Counted from the stretch's first letter, positions 1 to 8,285 are shown. The stretch is DNA of 64,000 nucleotides from SAR324 cluster bacterium (GCA_028281495.1 JANQJU010000031.1:1-64000); one strand, 5' to 3'. Notes: a model not told the origin generated them from the letters alone. A program made the numbers and translations.

Positions 1-278
1 TTCTTTTGGAGTATGGTAATGCATTCAGTCCTCCGCATCTTCGGTCTTTGGCACTCCAAACGATTCAGGCGATAGAACGCTCTAAAAGTTGGGAATGTAT
101 CAAAGCGGATACGATGTTCGATGAAGGATTGGCTCTGTTCAAAAACCGTCCTGATAAAGAATGGGGTTTGGTAGATTGCATCAGCATCTTGATAGCGGAA
201 CGTTACAAGGTGCGGAATGTGTTCACGCATGACCACCATTTTGAGCAAGCAGGTTTCTCAGTCCTGCTTGAATCTTAA
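1..278 (+). pseudogene. PIN-domain (VapC-like) toxin, C-terminal part cut by the window edge
   Basis: The reading frame is open from base 3, so the gene begins left of the window; the TTG at 6 is probably internal. The visible 90 or so residues are the second half of a PIN ribonuclease fold. They include the DxxW...VDC stretch and the tail FTHDHHFEQAGF, where the Asp residues would be metal ligands. They align closely with the complete PIN protein at 6683-7096 and the fragment at 8044-8268. PIN toxins of the VapC type cleave RNA and normally sit behind an antitoxin gene, which would be outside the window. It is entered as a pseudogene only because it is incomplete here; the gene itself may be intact. 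Confidence 0.6.
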
Positions 279-400
279 CGGGCTTCCCATTTTATTATTC
301 GTTATTCAGTAAGAGTTCCTACCACCGTAAGCCTTCCGGTCTTTTCCCTTAACTCATCCCTCCAATCCCTTTCCGGTAAAAGTGCCATCTCTGTCGTTCG

Positions 401-531
401 CAGAAATTTGGATCTAATTTCAAAAGTGGACTACAAGCGAAATTGAGTTCACTAGTGAACGAGAATGTCTAGTGATTTCAAATTTTTAGTGAGCTTTCAC
501 GTAGGCCCAGTCTGTATTACTATGGTGCCCG
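401..531. repeat. Long direct repeat, copy A
   Basis: This block recurs at 7562-7691 in the same orientation with many substitutions. Shared landmarks are a CTAATTTCAAAAG segment, the 12-bp perfect palindrome TTCACTAGTGAA (448-459), the string AATGTCTAGTGATTTCAA, and a piece of Rhs core (CTGTATTACTAT). The repeat runs into the Rhs core remnant. It may be the boundary of a duplicated or transposed unit. Confidence 0.7.
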
Positions 532-1191
532 CTTCTACGATCCCAGCCTGGGGCGGTTCCTTGTGCCCGATAGTATTGTGCCCGATCCGCATGATCTGCG
601 TGCCTGGAGTCGTTACAGCTACGTTTACAACAATCCTATCATTTATACGGACCCGACGGGTCATCATCCGGTACTTTATGGATTAGCGATTCTAGCGGCC
701 TCTTTGTTCGATTTCAGTGGGGGAGACACGACGCCCGATGGTGGCGGTGAGGCCGGAATCGAACCAACGTGGGGTAACGAAAATGTGGTGAATCATGGTT
801 TAGATCGAGTGCGTCTCCCGGACAAACTCCCTGGTTTACATATTAAAAGTCCGTCTAAGAATTTAGATGGAATGGATCTGGAACACCCCTCTAAGAAACG
901 ACGTAGTAAATCGAAAGACTCATTAGGTGGAAAGGATAAGATCCCCGGAAAAGCGAGTAGTCTGAAAGTAATTAAACGAGGTAGCAAAGAATGGAACGAT
1001 GCAGTTGAAGACTTATCGACTCAGGGTAAGTCGAAATCGATTATCGAGTGGAAACGGCGGATGACGCGAAAGCGCTTTTAGAACAAGCCCGAGGCCAAAT
1101 GAACCGATACAAGAACTACACAAGAGATTGGCAAACTGGGAAACGATCCCGCAACCGTAATAAGGTCCCGGCAGAGGTCCATTTTGCCTAA
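476..1191 (+). pseudogene. Rhs core remnant with a frameshifted C-terminal toxin tip
   Basis: From 476 the frame reads the end of an Rhs repeat-associated core: SLYYYGARFYDPSLGRF at 509-559, RYSYVYNNP near 610-640 and DPTGH near 650-665. A variable Lys/Ser-rich tip of about 140 residues follows and ends at TAG 1079-1081. From about 1040 to 1191 a different frame carries a better protein sequence (VETADDAKALLEQARGQMNRY and onward), so a frameshift near 1015-1040 probably split one toxin domain. The shell-forming Rhs repeats that should precede the core are missing, and no immunity gene follows before the minus-strand gene at 1280. This is therefore a dead fragment of a polymorphic toxin gene. 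Confidence 0.7.
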
Positions 1192-1279
1192 GATATCGAT
1201 AGGTTTTGAGGCCCAAATCTTACTTATTTTTGGCACTATTTTGTCTAGACTTTGGGGTCCACCATATCCTCCCGATACG

Positions 1280-3112
1280 CTATTTGAATTTCCCAGTAAA
1301 TACTTTACCGCTAGTTGCCCAATGAAAGATTCTTTGATTGTGAAAAGCACCTCCGCCATCTCCCAATTTTACGAAAAGATCGCCGTTAGAGTTCGGGTTG
1401 TATAAGCCTACATCCCACTTCCCATTGCCATCAAAATCCCCTGTAAACACTTGAGCATTTGAAAAAACACCCCAATGCCAAGCGGTTTGGGAAGCAAACG
1501 CCCCCGTGCCGTCACCGTATTGGATATAAAAATTACCCTGGTTATTTGGATTGTATAAGCCTACATCCCACTTCCCATTGCCATCAAAATCCCCTGTAAA
1601 CACTTGAGCACCTGGAAAAACACCCCAATGCCAAGCGGTTTGAGAAGAAAACGTCCCCGTGCCGTTACCGTAATGGATATAAAAATTACCCTGGTTATTC
1701 GGATTGTATAAGCCTACATCCCACTTCCCATCGCCATCAAAATCCCCTGTAAACACTTGAGCACCTGGAAAAACACCCCAATGCCAAGCGGTTTCGGAAG
1801 AAAACGTCCCCGTGCCGTCACCGTATTGGATATAAAAATTACCCTGGTTATTCGGATTGTATAAGCCTACATCCCACTTCTCATCGCCATTAAAATCTCC
1901 TGTAAACACTTGAGCACCTGGAAAAACACCCCAAGACCAATCGGTTTGGTCCGAAAAAATTCCGTCAGAAGCCCCGTAATAGATATGAAATTTACCCAAA
2001 TTGCTTGGGTTATAGAGACCTACATCCCAACCATCTGGGGTATAGTTGTCCCAGACCCCTTCATTTCCTTCAGAAAATATTACGAATTTAGTATCTCCCA
2101 TAATATGGCATGGAGCACCACATGGTGGCATCTCCTCATGGGTTGCTCCAACAAAAACCAAAGAATGAAGTCCGTTTGACATCAACTTGCTCAGATCGCC
2201 TTTAGAGTTCGTCAACACAGCAATCCCTTCTCCAAATTGAAAACAAGAACAAGGCCTTTCAAATTCAGTCATCCCCCTTCTGGTAGTAAAACTACTGTCA
2301 TAATGCACTATCTTTAGTTTATAGCCATCGCTATTCACAATAACCATGAATTCGCTTCTCGATGGGTTCCAGGCAAGATCAACACTCCAACTACCAATAT
2401 CTGGAGAGTTAATTGTAGTTACATCGTGCGGGTCCGAAAAGTCTGGCGATAAAGATTTAATGACTTTCAGCTTATTCTCAGAATTCGGGGTTACCTTGGG
2501 TTGGTAGGTGTAAATCATATAATAGTAGCTGTCTACGGTATTATAGACAACAGCTGGTTGACCCGTACCGTACGCTGGACTAGTATACGCATCACCTGTT
2601 TTTACAATAGAAGTGGAATTAGGAAGTCGCGTAAAAGTTTTACCACCGTCCGTTGACTTAGCAACACCTATCTTGGTTTCTCCGGGGTTCGCACCGTTAA
2701 GATCATGAGCGCCATAATAGAGATAATAGTCATCTTCAAATCCCGCTCTACTATCTCTGATGACACTGGGATCACAGACCACGCTGTTGTCAAATGTACC
2801 GGCTACACCCGATTTTTCGAAAGCTCGCGTCATTGATGCAGAATAAAGATCTTTCAAGTTATAAGCCTCTTTATAACCGATCACTTCATCACCATCCCCC
2901 CAACATCCCCAAACTTTAAATTTTCCATCCGTTTCATCAAACATGAAGGATGGAGCATAGTAGTATTGACCCTTTAGGGCATTTGGGTAAACCGTACGGT
3001 CCAAGATAAATGTTATGTTATCTTCATGTATTGCGTAAGCATAATTTTGAGCGAGTAGCAACCATGCCAATAAGCAAAGAGTGTTGATAGTCAATGTCTT
3101 GATGCGCTTCAT
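1280..3112 (-). CDS. Secreted beta-propeller glycosidase-like protein with C-terminal FG-GAP/VCBS repeats
   Basis: This is a 610-residue exported protein. The start at 3112 is chosen for its AAGGAGGAGAAAC ribosome site and because it gives a good Sec signal peptide (residues 1 to about 26, ending QNYAYA). Residues 30-370 resemble the five-bladed propellers of GH43/GH117-type enzymes (DDYYLYYGAHD, KIGVAKSTDGGKTF), but no catalytic triad could be assigned. Residues 375-610 hold about five 51-residue repeats of the form DVGLYNPNNQGNFYIQYGDG...FTGDF with acidic DFDGDGKWD loops typical of calcium-binding FG-GAP/VCBS repeats. It stands alone between Rhs debris and an IS remnant. A role in binding or cutting a glycan is inferred only. 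Confidence 0.7.
   Translation of the reverse strand: MKRIKTLTINTLCLLAWLLLAQNYAYAIHEDNITFILDRTVYPNALKGQYYYAPSFMFDETDGKFKVWGCWGDGDEVIGYKEAYNLKDLYSASMTRAFEKSGVAGTFDNSVVCDPSVIRDSRAGFEDDYYLYYGAHDLNGANPGETKIGVAKSTDGGKTFTRLPNSTSIVKTGDAYTSPAYGTGQPAVVYNTVDSYYYMIYTYQPKVTPNSENKLKVIKSLSPDFSDPHDVTTINSPDIGSWSVDLAWNPSRSEFMVIVNSDGYKLKIVHYDSSFTTRRGMTEFERPCSCFQFGEGIAVLTNSKGDLSKLMSNGLHSLVFVGATHEEMPPCGAPCHIMGDTKFVIFSEGNEGVWDNYTPDGWDVGLYNPSNLGKFHIYYGASDGIFSDQTDWSWGVFPGAQVFTGDFNGDEKWDVGLYNPNNQGNFYIQYGDGTGTFSSETAWHWGVFPGAQVFTGDFDGDGKWDVGLYNPNNQGNFYIHYGNGTGTFSSQTAWHWGVFPGAQVFTGDFDGNGKWDVGLYNPNNQGNFYIQYGDGTGAFASQTAWHWGVFSNAQVFTGDFDGNGKWDVGLYNPNSNGDLFVKLGDGGGAFHNQRIFHWATSGKVFTGKFK
1386..2030 (-). repeat. 153-bp coding tandem repeats (FG-GAP units)
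   Basis: About four copies of a 153-bp unit lie inside the gene at 1280-3112. The central copies are nearly identical in DNA, which suggests recent expansion or homogenisation. Each unit encodes 51 residues with one acidic metal-binding loop. Confidence 0.8.
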
Positions 3113-3448
3113 GTTTCTCCTCCTTGAAATGCAAGAAAAACTTCGATTTTCTTCGCTTTCCAACAAGATTTGCGAAGGGCTCCACAACGGGGTTGGCAGG
3201 CCTGTAGCGGCCTTACTTTTGAGTGAACGTAACGGCCACCCAATATCAACATGGAATGACCGTTGAATTGATGACCTGTCATGAAAGTACCTTCATGTTC
3301 AGAGGAAATCCATTACACTCGATTACACCCGATTACACCCGATGGCATGTTTCAGATTCGACCTAACAGTTTTGACAAAATCGTGCCTACACGAAACATA
3401 TAAAGAGAATTCATGATTTGAGAACGTTCTTTTTATGGAGAAGGCACG
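3113..3448. other. Intergenic stretch with a 10-bp triple repeat
   Basis: No gene is recognised. It must contain the promoter of the leftward gene starting at 3112. At 3311-3340 there are three tandem copies of a 10-bp unit (GATTACACCC with variants). Confidence 0.5.
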
Positions 3449-3529
3449 ATGAAGTATATTGAGGAAGGGTTGGAGTTATCCCGTCGTTTTTACCTGGGCT
3501 ATCAGATGGAACAACATGATGTGGTTTAA
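3449..3529 (+). pseudogene. N-terminal stub of an unidentified gene
   Basis: A short frame of 26 codons starts with ATG at 3449 behind a GGAGAAGG ribosome site and reads MKYIEEGLELSRRFY before stopping at 3529. The opening resembles the start of DUF4037-type nucleotidyltransferase-like proteins (xxIxGLELSxxFY), but the match is only about 15 residues. The rest is missing, and transposase debris begins shortly after. It is read as a gene stub cut by a rearrangement. Confidence 0.3.
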
Positions 3530-3542
3530 TGAAAGTTGACAT

Positions 3543-3580
3543 CTTGCTAAGGTTGTTTTTGAACAACCATCATTAGCAAG
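3543..3580. repeat. Strong inverted repeat next to the IS3 remnant
   Basis: Nested arms CTTGCTAA/TTAGCAAG and GGTTGTT/AACAACC surround a TTTG loop, with an unpaired ATCA on one side. It lies between the gene stub and the transposase fragment. It could be an insertion-element end or a terminator-like structure. Confidence 0.5.
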
Positions 3581-3643
3581 AGGTATTGTCGCTGGTACCA
3601 ACGCTATGGTACTCAGTCACAAGATTCGGCGAATCAATCAGCG

Positions 3644-3775
3644 ATGAGTGACGATATACTGGCGGAGAATCGTCGTCTGCAACAAGAAGTCCGGCGCTTG
3701 CAGATGGAGCGCGATATCTTAAAAAAGGCCAAGGTCCGGGCGGCGCTCCGCTTCTTTGCAAAAGAAAGTCAGTGA
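3644..3775 (+). pseudogene. IS3-family OrfA, C-terminal fragment
   Basis: The sequence MSDDILAENRRLQQEVRRLQ, followed by MERDILKKAK...FFAKESQ, is the leucine-zipper tail typical of IS3-family OrfA. The same frame is open back to about 3563, but the helix-turn-helix half of OrfA is gone. The stop codon (3773-3775) overlaps the start of OrfB, as is usual for these elements, where OrfAB is normally made by frameshifting. The element cannot encode a working transposase. Confidence 0.75.
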
Positions 3776-4025
3776 GATTCGCATTCACTGACGAGCACAA
3801 GAAGGCCTATCCGATTACCGTATTATGCGAAGTGATACAAGTGAGTCGTCAGGGGTATTACAACTACCAATCCCACCAAAACCGCCCCGCTACACGCACC
3901 GAAGGCGAGGAATTACGTCTGCGGGAAGCGGTCCGTCGTATTGATGGCGAGTGTCAGGGGAGTTACGGCTCTCGTCGGATGTCGCAGCAACTTCAGGACG
4001 AAGGGGATGCTGTGGGACGCTATAC
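3772..4025 (+). pseudogene. IS3-family OrfB, N-terminal fragment
   Basis: The frame starts at GTG 3772 and encodes about 80 residues of OrfB: RFAFTDEHKKAYPITVLCEV, then SRQGYYNYQSH, then GSYGSRRMSQQLQDEG. This is the HTH_21-type region before the DDE catalytic domain. Homology stops near 4005-4035, where an Rhs toxin tip begins in another frame, so the DDE domain and the right end of the element are missing. The frame stays open to 4173, but that extension is a chance fusion. Confidence 0.75.
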
Positions 4026-4694
4026 GAGACGGCCCTTTCAAACTGGTGGTCCTCACTTTTTGGAGGCGGCCCCGTTTCCTCTGGACCGTCTGGCAGCCGT
4101 CAAGAAGTTCTGGACGGTCTTCGTGACCGTGCACCGAGTTACACGCCTGAGCAGATTAGCGAACGTCTACTGAATTCACCGTCGCCGACGTTGGAAGGGC
4201 TTCAACTTCAACTCGAAGCGGCGTTGGCCAGCGGGGATCAAAAGAAGATAGACGATGCGATGTTCGTAATTTCAATGATAACGCGGGCAGGTGGCAAAGA
4301 TATTCTGAAGAAACCGGGTTTATCTAAGAATGGAATCCCGTGGTCGAAAGGCCCATCAGCGAATCCGAGCTTGACGAAAGGAGAGGTGGAACTAGGCCAC
4401 AAGCTAGACTATGTATTTGGCAAAGCGACCGGGAACGCGCACAATATCGAGCGTGCTCAAAGCATGTTGAGGCAATTGGAAAGTGTAGGCCTATTCGACA
4501 ATAAACATTCGCGATTTTACCTGACGAGTCATTTTAAGGAGGTGGAGAGGCGTTCAGATAATATATTATCGACACAGTCGAATGGTCGAGTGGTGCGTGA
4601 ATCTCTGATAATGGGTCCTCAAGGGGGTCTGAAGGCAGAAAGTGTATGGCAAGACACGAAGTTGATAACGGTCAAGCTTTATGGAGGTAGATAA
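4026..4694 (+). CDS. Rhs/CDI-type polymorphic toxin C-terminal tip (5' end lost)
   Basis: From the IS junction an open frame encodes about 220 residues. A linker rich in Trp, Ser and Gly (ALSNWWSSLFGGG) is followed by a C-terminal domain with GHKLDYVFGKATGNAHNIER, then RFYLTSHF and RVVRESLIMGPQGG, ending KLITVKLYGG. This kind of domain is seen at the ends of Rhs and filamentous-haemagglutinin toxins. A ribonuclease-like BECR fold is possible but not shown. No true start codon or secretion module is attached, because the IS fragment has replaced the upstream Rhs body. The next gene begins 5 bp downstream and looks like its immunity partner. The tip looks intact, but it is probably expressed only if rejoined to an Rhs body. 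Confidence 0.55.
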   Translation, partial: ETALSNWWSSLFGGGPVSSGPSGSRQEVLDGLRDRAPSYTPEQISERLLNSPSPTLEGLQLQLEAALASGDQKKIDDAMFVISMITRAGGKDILKKPGLSKNGIPWSKGPSANPSLTKGEVELGHKLDYVFGKATGNAHNIERAQSMLRQLESVGLFDNKHSRFYLTSHFKEVERRSDNILSTQSNGRVVRESLIMGPQGGLKAESVWQDTKLITVKLYGGR

Positions 4695-4699
4695 GGATT

Positions 4700-5248
4700 A
4701 TGCTTCTATCATTTAACGAGGACTTGATAAAATTGAAGGTATGGGAGGACTTAGAAAGCCTGTACACATACCTAGAGGGTGGGGAACAGGGTCATCTTCT
4801 TTTAGGAGTAGATGGAGAGAGTTTGGACAAATTTTATTCGCTGTCGATAGAGATTGGAGGGTACCGATCAAAACGTTTCTTGATTGGGGTTTGTAGTGCG
4901 GATCATGGATTAGAACCTCATTTGTTATTGGAACCGGCAAGAGAGTTATTGGGAGTCGGTTTCGATCAGGAAGCGGTGTTTGTAGATGTGGCAACTTGTA
5001 AGACCAAATACCATTTGAAGTTGGATTCTCTATTCAGGTCTTTTTTGCGTTCCGCTAAGGGGGAACCCCTGCTGGTATTCCATGAAATAGGGGTGCTTGG
5101 AGTGTTGGAAAGCGGTGAGGTGAGTTGGCATTATGAAGCCGACGTGATCGAAGATTTTGAGCTATTAGACAATATACTGAAACTCGACTTTATGGATTCT
5201 GAGTCTGTGGAGATTGACATTCGGACTGGAGCGACAAGCTTGCTGTAG
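4700..5248 (+). CDS. Candidate immunity protein for the adjacent Rhs toxin
   Basis: This is a 182-residue, acidic, soluble protein with no signal peptide or membrane segment. It starts with ATG at 4700, 5 bp after the toxin stop codon, with GGAGGTAGATAAGG just upstream. Family membership is not recognised with confidence. The C-terminal part (VLESGEVSWHYEADVIEDF, then a DIRTG element) looks like a small beta-rich module. The call rests on position: the gene directly behind a polymorphic toxin tip usually encodes its neutralising partner. It appears full length, unlike almost everything around it, which fits selection to keep immunity. An orphan immunity role is also possible. Confidence 0.5.
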   Translation: MLLSFNEDLIKLKVWEDLESLYTYLEGGEQGHLLLGVDGESLDKFYSLSIEIGGYRSKRFLIGVCSADHGLEPHLLLEPARELLGVGFDQEAVFVDVATCKTKYHLKLDSLFRSFLRSAKGEPLLVFHEIGVLGVLESGEVSWHYEADVIEDFELLDNILKLDFMDSESVEIDIRTGATSLL

Positions 5249-5261
5249 TGGTCGGGACTCA

Positions 5262-5302
5262 GGCGCATTGCGCCGCCCGGTGGCAGCGAAGCTGCGACCG
5301 GG
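5262..5302. repeat. Two adjacent hairpins at the junction of toxin module and primase relic
   Basis: GGCGCA/TGCGCC (5262-5274, 1-base loop) is followed at once by a 12-bp stem with one mismatch, CCCGGTGGCAGC/GCTGCGACCGGG (5276-5302, GAA loop). There is no T-tract, so a simple terminator is unlikely. A REP-like or recombination site is possible. Confidence 0.55.
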
Positions 5303-6059
5303 GATACTTCATGCGTGGTGTCGGTGAGGAAAACAACAAGCGGGTAGGGTATTTGGCCACGACTTCCCGCAGGCTGAAAGACCCGTTGGCCATTCTGATT
5401 CAAAGTTCTTCCTCCGCTGGAAAGACGACGTTGATGGATGCGATTTTGACGTTGATGCCTCGCGAAGACAAAGAGAAGTGGACCACAATGACGTCACAGT
5501 CGTTGTACTATTTTGAAGAGGATCGACTAAAGCATAAGATTCTGGCGGTCGCTGAAGAGGAAGGCATGGAACGAGCGACGTACCCACTCAAGATTCTTCA
5601 ATCGGAACAAGAGCTGAAGATCGCCACCACGGTGAGAAACCCAGCCAACGGAGGATAGACTATGTGGAAGTGAGTTTAGAGGACATCCGGCATGCCAACC
5701 GACTGATTACCGAAGTGCTGGGCCACTGCTTGGATGAACTGGCTCCCCAGACTCGGCGCTTGCTGAAACTGGTTCACAACATGGTTGAAGACCTGAAGCA
5801 AGAAATAGGTTTGGACCAAGAAGACATTCACTTCACGCGCAAGAAGGTTCGCGGCTACACCAAATGGAGCGACTACCAACTGAAGATTCACATGAAGCGG
5901 TTGGAAGAGCTAGAATACCTGCTGGTGCATGAAGGCGGACGGGGCAAACAGTTTGTGTACGAGTTGCTGTGGCACGGCGAAGGCGAAAACGGGGATAAGT
6001 TCATTCCTGGCGTAGTGGATCCGGATCAACTGAAACCACCCAAATCTTCTGAGATTTAG
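5303..6059 (+). pseudogene. Primase/helicase-like protein of an integrative element, broken
   Basis: Two consecutive open segments look like pieces of one protein. The first (about 5310-5658) has a P-loop, QSSSSAGKTTLMDAIL, followed by KHKILAVAEEEG and LQSEQELKIATT. This pattern occurs in primase-associated ATPases of integrative elements. The second (5664-6059) is a C-terminal winged-helix-like region (VSLEDIRHANRL, then KWSDYQLKIHMKRLEELEYL). The middle of the ATPase is deleted, and TAG at 5656-5658 separates the halves. Both the 5' end and the core are therefore missing. Together with the recombinase relic downstream it marks a decayed mobile element. Confidence 0.6.
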
Positions 6060-6271
6060 CCGGAAGGCTACAAATTGGAAGGAATGTGGTGGGATCGGAA
6101 GCTCCCAAGTAGGCATCAAGTAGGAGGCCTGTAGGGTTGCTAGTAGGGGTTGATGTTTTCTGCTCCCGACCAATTTCTACAAGGCCTCGCCGAGATTTCG
6201 CTTCAAAAGCCTCAAAAAACATCAAATTTACGGACCTTCACAAACGGGATTTTGTTTCCGAAAGGAGTCAT

Positions 6272-6526
6272 ATGTCCCTGATACCCCAAACGTTAGAATC
6301 CTTAGACATGGACCGCAACCGTGAGGTGATGTGGATACGTCAAGGCAAAGGCCGGAAAGATCGTGTGATTCCGATCAGCGAACGAGCTTTGGATTGGGTG
6401 AGCAAATACGAGCGGGATGTCCGCGAAAAGTTCCTGTTGAAGAACCCCAAAGCAGAGCACCTGTTTTTGAGTCAAAAGGGGAAACCGTGGAGTGAGACAA
6501 CGTGCAATGATCGAACTCGCCTTTTG
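6272..6526 (+). pseudogene. Tyrosine recombinase (XerD-like) fragment
   Basis: After a good ribosome site (AAAGGAG, 6261-6267) the frame reads LESLDMDRNREVMWIRQGKG, then RKDRVIPISERALDWV and HLFLSQKGKPWS. This is the middle of a phage-type integrase catalytic domain around its beta-hairpin. The first catalytic Arg motif and all of the C-terminal HxxR...Y region are absent. Downstream of about 6526 the frame stays open only by chance, opposite the PIN gene. It cannot be active. Its partner relic lies just upstream at 5303-6059. Confidence 0.65.
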
Positions 6527-6682
6527 TTCATTTCCTTCCCGTTTCCTTCCTGGCACTTCTTCCTTATGCCGGAACCGCCGAGTAGGGTTACCTGCCGTGT
6601 AAGTAATTGGGGGCACCCCAAGTTCTTCCTTTTAGCCAGCTTTCTCCGGCCTTTCGACCTGTTGAAGCCGTGGTGTTTTGCT

Positions 6683-7096
6683 TCAGATGAGGATGGTAAA
6701 CCCGGCTTGTTTGAAGTCGCCATTGTGAGTGAAGACTTCGGTGATGTGATGCCTTTCCGCGACAATCATGCCGATACAATCAATGAGACTCCAGGTTTTA
6801 TCATCTCTGCTTTTGAACCGTTCAAATCCTTGATTCCACAAGATTTGATCCACATGAACAACGGTCCATCGAGGGGATTTTCGAATGTCTTGAATGGTAT
6901 CAATTGCGGTCTGCCGCAAATTTTTTCGGGGAGAACTGAAGGCGTTACAGAGCTCGAGTAGGACAGCTTCGGAGGTGACAAAGTGGTATTTCTGATGGAT
7001 AAGGGTTTGTCTCATCTGCATGGCTTTTTGATGCAAGCTGTCATCGGCATTGCCAATAGCAATGAGAGCGACGGTATCAACGAAGACTTTATTCAT
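6683..7096 (-). CDS. PIN-domain toxin (VapC-like ribonuclease)
   Basis: This 137-residue protein is a complete PIN domain: MNKVFVDTVAL with the first metal-binding Asp, SEAVLLELCNAF with the conserved Glu, SLIDCIGM with the third acidic position, and a C-terminal FTHNGDFKQAGF. The ATG at 7096 is preferred over longer upstream frames because it aligns with the PIN start and overlaps the end of the antitoxin-like gene by 8 bp. Such toxins cut specific RNAs when the antitoxin is degraded. Expression should be coupled to the upstream gene at 7089-7388. It is the only full-length member of three PIN homologues in the first 8.3 kb. Confidence 0.75.
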   Translation of the reverse strand: MNKVFVDTVALIAIGNADDSLHQKAMQMRQTLIHQKYHFVTSEAVLLELCNAFSSPRKNLRQTAIDTIQDIRKSPRWTVVHVDQILWNQGFERFKSRDDKTWSLIDCIGMIVAERHHITEVFTHNGDFKQAGFTILI

Positions 7097-7388
7097 GGTT
7101 GTGTTTTTTAGGAGTTCCCCACGCGTAATGGTCGTGATTGGCGGCCATATCGCTGAGTCCGGTTTGAGCGGTAGTGAGAGGAAGATCGGGGTTGGACCAA
7201 GGATCGAGTTTTGGATCGATTTTTTGTTGTGTGTCGGATTCGGTTTGCGGTGTTTGGAGAGCTTTTTCCTTAGAGGCTTGTTTGAGAATATCGTCTTTAT
7301 GTTTTTGGAGATAAGCAGCGACGTCATTTTGCAGCGGCGCGGGTAGCTCGGCAAATTGCTGAAAGGCTTGTTGTAGTGATGGGGACAT
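7089..7388 (-). CDS. Putative antitoxin of the PIN module
   Basis: This 99-residue protein starts at 7388 behind AAGGAGGT. The first half (SLQQAFQQFAELPAPLQNDV, then AAYLQKHKDD) resembles short helical antitoxins of the DUF2281 style. The second half is Gln/Pro/Asp rich and looks disordered, as expected for a segment that wraps its toxin. The gene overlaps the PIN gene by 8 bp (TAA at 7089-7091, toxin ATG at 7096), a typical toxin-antitoxin arrangement. Antitoxin function is inferred from position and size; the family match is weak. Confidence 0.6.
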   Translation of the reverse strand: MSPSLQQAFQQFAELPAPLQNDVAAYLQKHKDDILKQASKEKALQTPQTESDTQQKIDPKLDPWSNPDLPLTTAQTGLSDMAANHDHYAWGTPKKHNHE

Positions 7389-7414
7389 GTGGACCTCCTT
7401 GAAAAGATGAACAA

Positions 7415-8043
7415 AGGAATATTTTAGGCCCTTCTGAGTTTAGCATCAAGCAAGATATTCCATAACTTGCGAATTTTATTTCACAGATATTGATTCAAAT
7501 TTGTGTGTTGTTTCGCTCACCTTTACGGATCGAATTTCAAAAGTTCACGTCATATCATTTTCAGAAATTAGGGCCTAATTTCAAAAGTTCACGTCATGTG
7601 AATTGAGTTCACTAGTGAAATGGAATGTCTAGTGATTTCAATTTTTTAAGCAGGGTTTACGATGGCCAATCCTGTATTACTATAGTGCCCGATTCGGTAG
7701 CTATCCACTCAATTTGTGCCGTGTGCCCCGTCTTTTGGTATCTTGACAAGGGCCTGAGAACCCATTGACACTGAGGAGGTCGAGTCTTACGGAGGATTCC
7801 CCCTTTTCACCTATATCCAAGGACAGAGATATCTTGTTTAGCGAGTCGGAAAGCGATTTGTATCACCATCATTTTCAGATGATCGACCAAGCCGACGGGT
7901 TGTTGTTGAGTGATCAGTTGGGAGTGCATATACAGGCCGGTTTGTCTCCGCTGCCGGTAGGAAGCCATTTGTCGGGGATGTTGAGATTTTGGTATTCCTC
8001 AGGATGCAATTCGTTTCAATGGTTGGAATCGCCTCTGAGCCGT
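7415..8043. other. Gene-free stretch with repeats and Rhs-core traces
   Basis: No convincing gene is seen. It contains the antitoxin promoter region, two direct copies of AATTTCAAAAGTTCACGTCAT (7533-7553 and 7577-7597, 44 bp apart), repeat copy B (7562-7691), and a trace of Rhs core (LYYYSARF near 7671-7694) that breaks off. The plus-strand open frame at 7765-8289 lies opposite the PIN fragment and is not protein-like. Confidence 0.6.
7562..7691. repeat. Long direct repeat, copy B
   Basis: This is the counterpart of 401-531, with the 12-bp palindrome TTCACTAGTGAA at 7608-7619. It ends in the same piece of Rhs core, which is here truncated after about 8 residues. Confidence 0.7.
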
Positions 8044-8268
8044 CTAGAGCAAAATGTTAAATCCGGCTTGTTCGAAATGATGATCGTTTGTGAAGACGTC
8101 GGTGACGCGAAACTGTTGAGCGACGAGAATGCTTTGACAATCGACGAGGCTCAATTCCTTATCGGGTCGGTTTCGGAAGAGTTCGAGTCCGGGTTTCATG
8201 AGCGGGTCAATTTCGAAGCATTTCCAATTTTTGGATTGCTGTATGGCGTTTATCAGCTGGGAGTGCAT
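8044..8268 (-). pseudogene. PIN-domain toxin fragment (C-terminal half)
   Basis: About 74 residues match the end of the PIN proteins at 1-278 and 6683-7096 (NRPDKELSLVDCQSILVAQQ, then FTNDHHFEQAGFNILL). The first half, with the initial Asp and Glu metal ligands, is missing, and the sequence upstream (8269-8285) leads straight into the end of the chemotaxis gene. The apparent ATG at 8268 is internal to the ancestral protein. It is a remnant and shows repeated gain and decay of this toxin family here. Confidence 0.65.
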
Positions 8269-8285
8269 AACCTCAAACGAACCTC

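Noticed and set aside
3772..4173. Single 133-codon gene spanning transposase and following sequence
   Set aside because: Only the first 80 or so residues are transposase; the rest is out-of-frame sequence of the Rhs toxin tip, so it is a chance fusion across a junction.
6137..6961. Single 274-codon integrase gene
   Set aside because: Integrase similarity is limited to about 6287-6520; the remainder is the antisense of the PIN toxin gene.
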